The position numbers were made by a program, and so were the translations under genes. From an uncultured Ferrovibrio sp. (GTDB lineage Bacteria > Pseudomonadota > Alphaproteobacteria > Ferrovibrionales > Ferrovibrionaceae): a stretch of 53,732 nt of DNA. The notes beneath the pieces are model-generated. The model was not told the origin of the DNA. It searched no databases and saw nothing but the letters and a program-made list of their open reading frames with translations. The first letter of the stretch is position 1, and every line of letters starts with the position of its first letter. The stretch covers positions 1-53,732 of the forward strand of contig NZ_CALGPC010000005.1 in assembly GCF_937960835.1 (NCBI RefSeq). The letters run 5' to 3'. This document shows positions 52,403 to 53,732 of the stretch, piece after piece.

Positions 52403-52415
52403 TCAAGCCGTCGGC

Positions 52416-53732
52416 TTAGGCCAGGGCCTGGATCCAGGCCTCAACCTGCTCGTCGCTGAGCGCAGCGACTTGCGCCTGCGTGAAGGCATTAGCCTGAGTG
52501 GCAGTCATAGCCAGGATGTTCTCCGTAGACAGCAACTGGATGGCCGTAGTGGAGATACCCGCGATCTGAGTCGGAGCGAACTCACCGATGTCGGTGGTGG
52601 TCAGGTTCTCGATCTGGGTCGCGGTCAGGCCCGACATCTGGGTGGAGGTCAGAGCCGCCACCTGGTCCGAGGTCAGCTGGTTGAAGTTGCTCGACCCGAG
52701 AGCGCCCAGCTGAGCCGAAGTCAGCAAGCCGATCTGCGTGGACGAGAACTCACCCATATCGGTGGTGGTCAGGTTCTCCAGCTGGGTCGCGGTCAGCGCC
52801 TTGATCTGGATCGCTCCCAGGCCAGCCACCTGATCAGACGACAGCTGCGAGACGTTCTCGGTCGTGAGCGCCTGCACCTGGAGCGCCGTCAGGCCCTTAA
52901 GCTGGGTCGATGTGAACTCACCGATGTCGGTGGCGGTCAGGTTCTCGATCTGCGTTGTGGTCAAGCTGCCGATCTGAGTCGACGAGAGCGCCTGGAACTG
53001 CGTCGAGTTCAACGCCGACAGGGCTTCGGTGGTCACCGCCGCCAATTGCGTCGCGGCCAGGCTCGCCAGTGCCGTGGTGCTCAGAGCCGTGAACTGCGTG
53101 CTCTCCAGATTCTGGATCTGCTCGGTCGTCAGGCCCTTCACCTGCGTCGCAGTCAGGTTGCCGATCACCGAGGTCGACAGACCAGCGATGGTCTCAGTGC
53201 TCAGCCCCGAGATCTGCGCCGAGGTCAGCCCAGCCAACTGCGTCGGCGTCAGAGCCTCGAACTGGGTACTGTCGAAGCCAGCCAGCTGCGTCGCCGTGAA
53301 GGCGCCAATCTGCGTCGAGGTCAGCTCACCGATGTCGGTGGTGGTCAGCGCATCGATCTGCGTCTCCGTCAGAGCCTTGATCTGCGTCGCCGTCAGCGCC
53401 GAAGCCTGGGTGCTGTTCAGAGCCGAGAGGTTCTCAGTGGTGAGATTCTCGATCTGAGTGGCAGTCAGGCCCTTGATCTGCGTCGACGAGAACTCGCCGA
53501 TGTCAGTCGCCGTCAGGTTGGCGATCTGCTCGGTGGTCAGGCCAGCGATCTGCTGTGAGCTCAGCGCGCCGAACTGCGTGCTGTTCAGAGCAGACAGATT
53601 GTCCGTGCCCAACTGGCTCAGCTGGGTCGAGGTCAGGCCCTTCAGCTGGGTCTCGGTGAACTCAGCCATGTCGGTGGTGGTCAGAGCGCCAAGCTGGGTT
53701 TCCGTCAGGCCCTTCAGCTGAGCCGAGGTCAG
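52416..53732 (-). CDS. Large Ser/Thr-rich octapeptide-repeat protein (5' end outside window)
   Basis: The frame is open to the right edge, so the true N-terminus is not seen; 438 residues are visible. Almost all of it is an uninterrupted 8-residue repeat with consensus L-T-x-T-Q-I-x-x (e.g. LTATQIEN), about 54 copies, ending in a short tail VEAWIQALA. There is no Cys, almost no Arg, few Lys and one Trp at the very end. About three residues per unit are Ser or Thr. Units are grouped in sevens: a D-I-G-E unit starts each group and an Asn replaces Gln three units later. The pattern T-x-x-Q could cap a short helix, suggesting a tight helical solenoid, although a beta-solenoid is also possible. 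No catalytic motif is seen. It lies upstream of a GT41 transferase. Confidence 0.85.
   Translation of the reverse strand: MTSAQLKGLTETQLGALTTTDMAEFTETQLKGLTSTQLSQLGTDNLSALNSTQFGALSSQQIAGLTTEQIANLTATDIGEFSSTQIKGLTATQIENLTTENLSALNSTQASALTATQIKALTETQIDALTTTDIGELTSTQIGAFTATQLAGFDSTQFEALTPTQLAGLTSAQISGLSTETIAGLSTSVIGNLTATQVKGLTTEQIQNLESTQFTALSTTALASLAATQLAAVTTEALSALNSTQFQALSSTQIGSLTTTQIENLTATDIGEFTSTQLKGLTALQVQALTTENVSQLSSDQVAGLGAIQIKALTATQLENLTTTDMGEFSSTQIGLLTSAQLGALGSSNFNQLTSDQVAALTSTQMSGLTATQIENLTTTDIGEFAPTQIAGISTTAIQLLSTENILAMTATQANAFTQAQVAALSDEQVEAWIQALA
52440..53732 (-). repeat. 24-bp coding tandem repeat with 168-bp higher-order period
   Basis: Each protein octad is 24 bp of DNA and seven octads make a 168-bp (56-residue) unit. 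Codons differ between copies, so the array is kept at the protein level rather than by recent DNA duplication. D-x-G-E units fall at relative positions 0, 7, 14, then 31, 38 and 45, showing a three-unit phase slip in the middle. Confidence 0.75.

Noticed and set aside
52353..53558. A 401-codon plus-strand open frame opposite the octad-repeat gene
   Set aside because: It is the antisense shadow of the repeat array; its Arg/Gln-rich periodicity only mirrors the 24-bp repeat, and the minus-strand frame has a clean stop, tail and no unusual residues.
52416..53732. Possible CRISPR array from regular 24-bp repetition
   Set aside because: The repeats are contiguous without spacers, differ in codons and keep an open frame, so they are coding repeats.

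Overview
The window is about 53.7 kb of GC-rich chromosomal DNA from an alphaproteobacterium, most likely a member of the Rhodospirillales or a related order. The basis is the housekeeping order tig-clpP-clpX-lon-HU on one strand, a lon promoter matching the alphaproteobacterial RpoH consensus, class I PHA synthase, MlaEFD-type lipid transport with an auxiliary lipoprotein, a PAS_5 protein and several TRAP transporter proteins. The genus is not identified. I see no insertion sequence, prophage, CRISPR array or plasmid function, so this reads as core chromosome with catabolic cassettes and a few gene remnants.

Left part (1-7.6 kb): a truncated MocR/GntR remnant and a promoter for a gene leaving the left edge; a coupled three-gene operon (small unknown protein, Sel1-repeat protein, NnrU-like membrane protein); then ferric-iron uptake genes split into permease (3166-4848, +) and binding protein (6493-7548, -), both preceded by Fur-like inverted repeats and separated by a TPR-methyltransferase. 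No ATPase for this importer is in the window.

7.6-15.8 kb is an aerobic hybrid benzoate ('box') locus: benzoate-CoA ligase, a flavodoxin and an alpha/beta hydrolase on the minus strand; BoxR, BoxC and BoxB on the plus strand, closed by a strong terminator; then a hotdog thioesterase and a guanine/xanthine phosphoribosyltransferase. BoxA and BoxD are absent. A 14-bp TGyA-N6-TGCA operator candidate overlaps the -10 elements of both boxR and boxC.

15.8-25 kb holds an Mla/MCE lipid-transport operon, a hydroxypyruvate/2-oxo-tetronate isomerase-like gene, a three-gene TRAP transporter whose promoter carries a perfect 18-bp palindrome, a second unpartnered TRAP binding protein and an unknown protein. 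25-31.7 kb has cytochrome c, a rhodanese pseudogene with several frameshifts, a gamma-carbonic-anhydrase-like protein, an ECF sigma / putative anti-sigma / CpxP-like triad, a DenD-like dehydrogenase, an ArgE-like deacetylase and a PAS_5 protein. 31.7-39 kb is the protein quality-control block (HU, Lon, ClpX, ClpP, trigger factor) and tRNA-Leu(UAG).

39-50 kb contains a glycosyltransferase pseudogene with an internal deletion, a SulP transporter, NAD(P)HX repair enzyme, amidase, SDR, zinc alcohol dehydrogenase, FIST protein, DUF2147 protein, PHA synthase and a 70-residue protein. The right end (50.2-53.7 kb) pairs a GT41/SPINDLY-type O-GlcNAc-transferase-like enzyme with a large Ser/Thr-rich protein built wholly of 8-residue repeats grouped in sevens (56 residues). 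It runs off the right edge. This pair is the best candidate for an undescribed system: a solenoid or surface protein with a dedicated glycosyltransferase.
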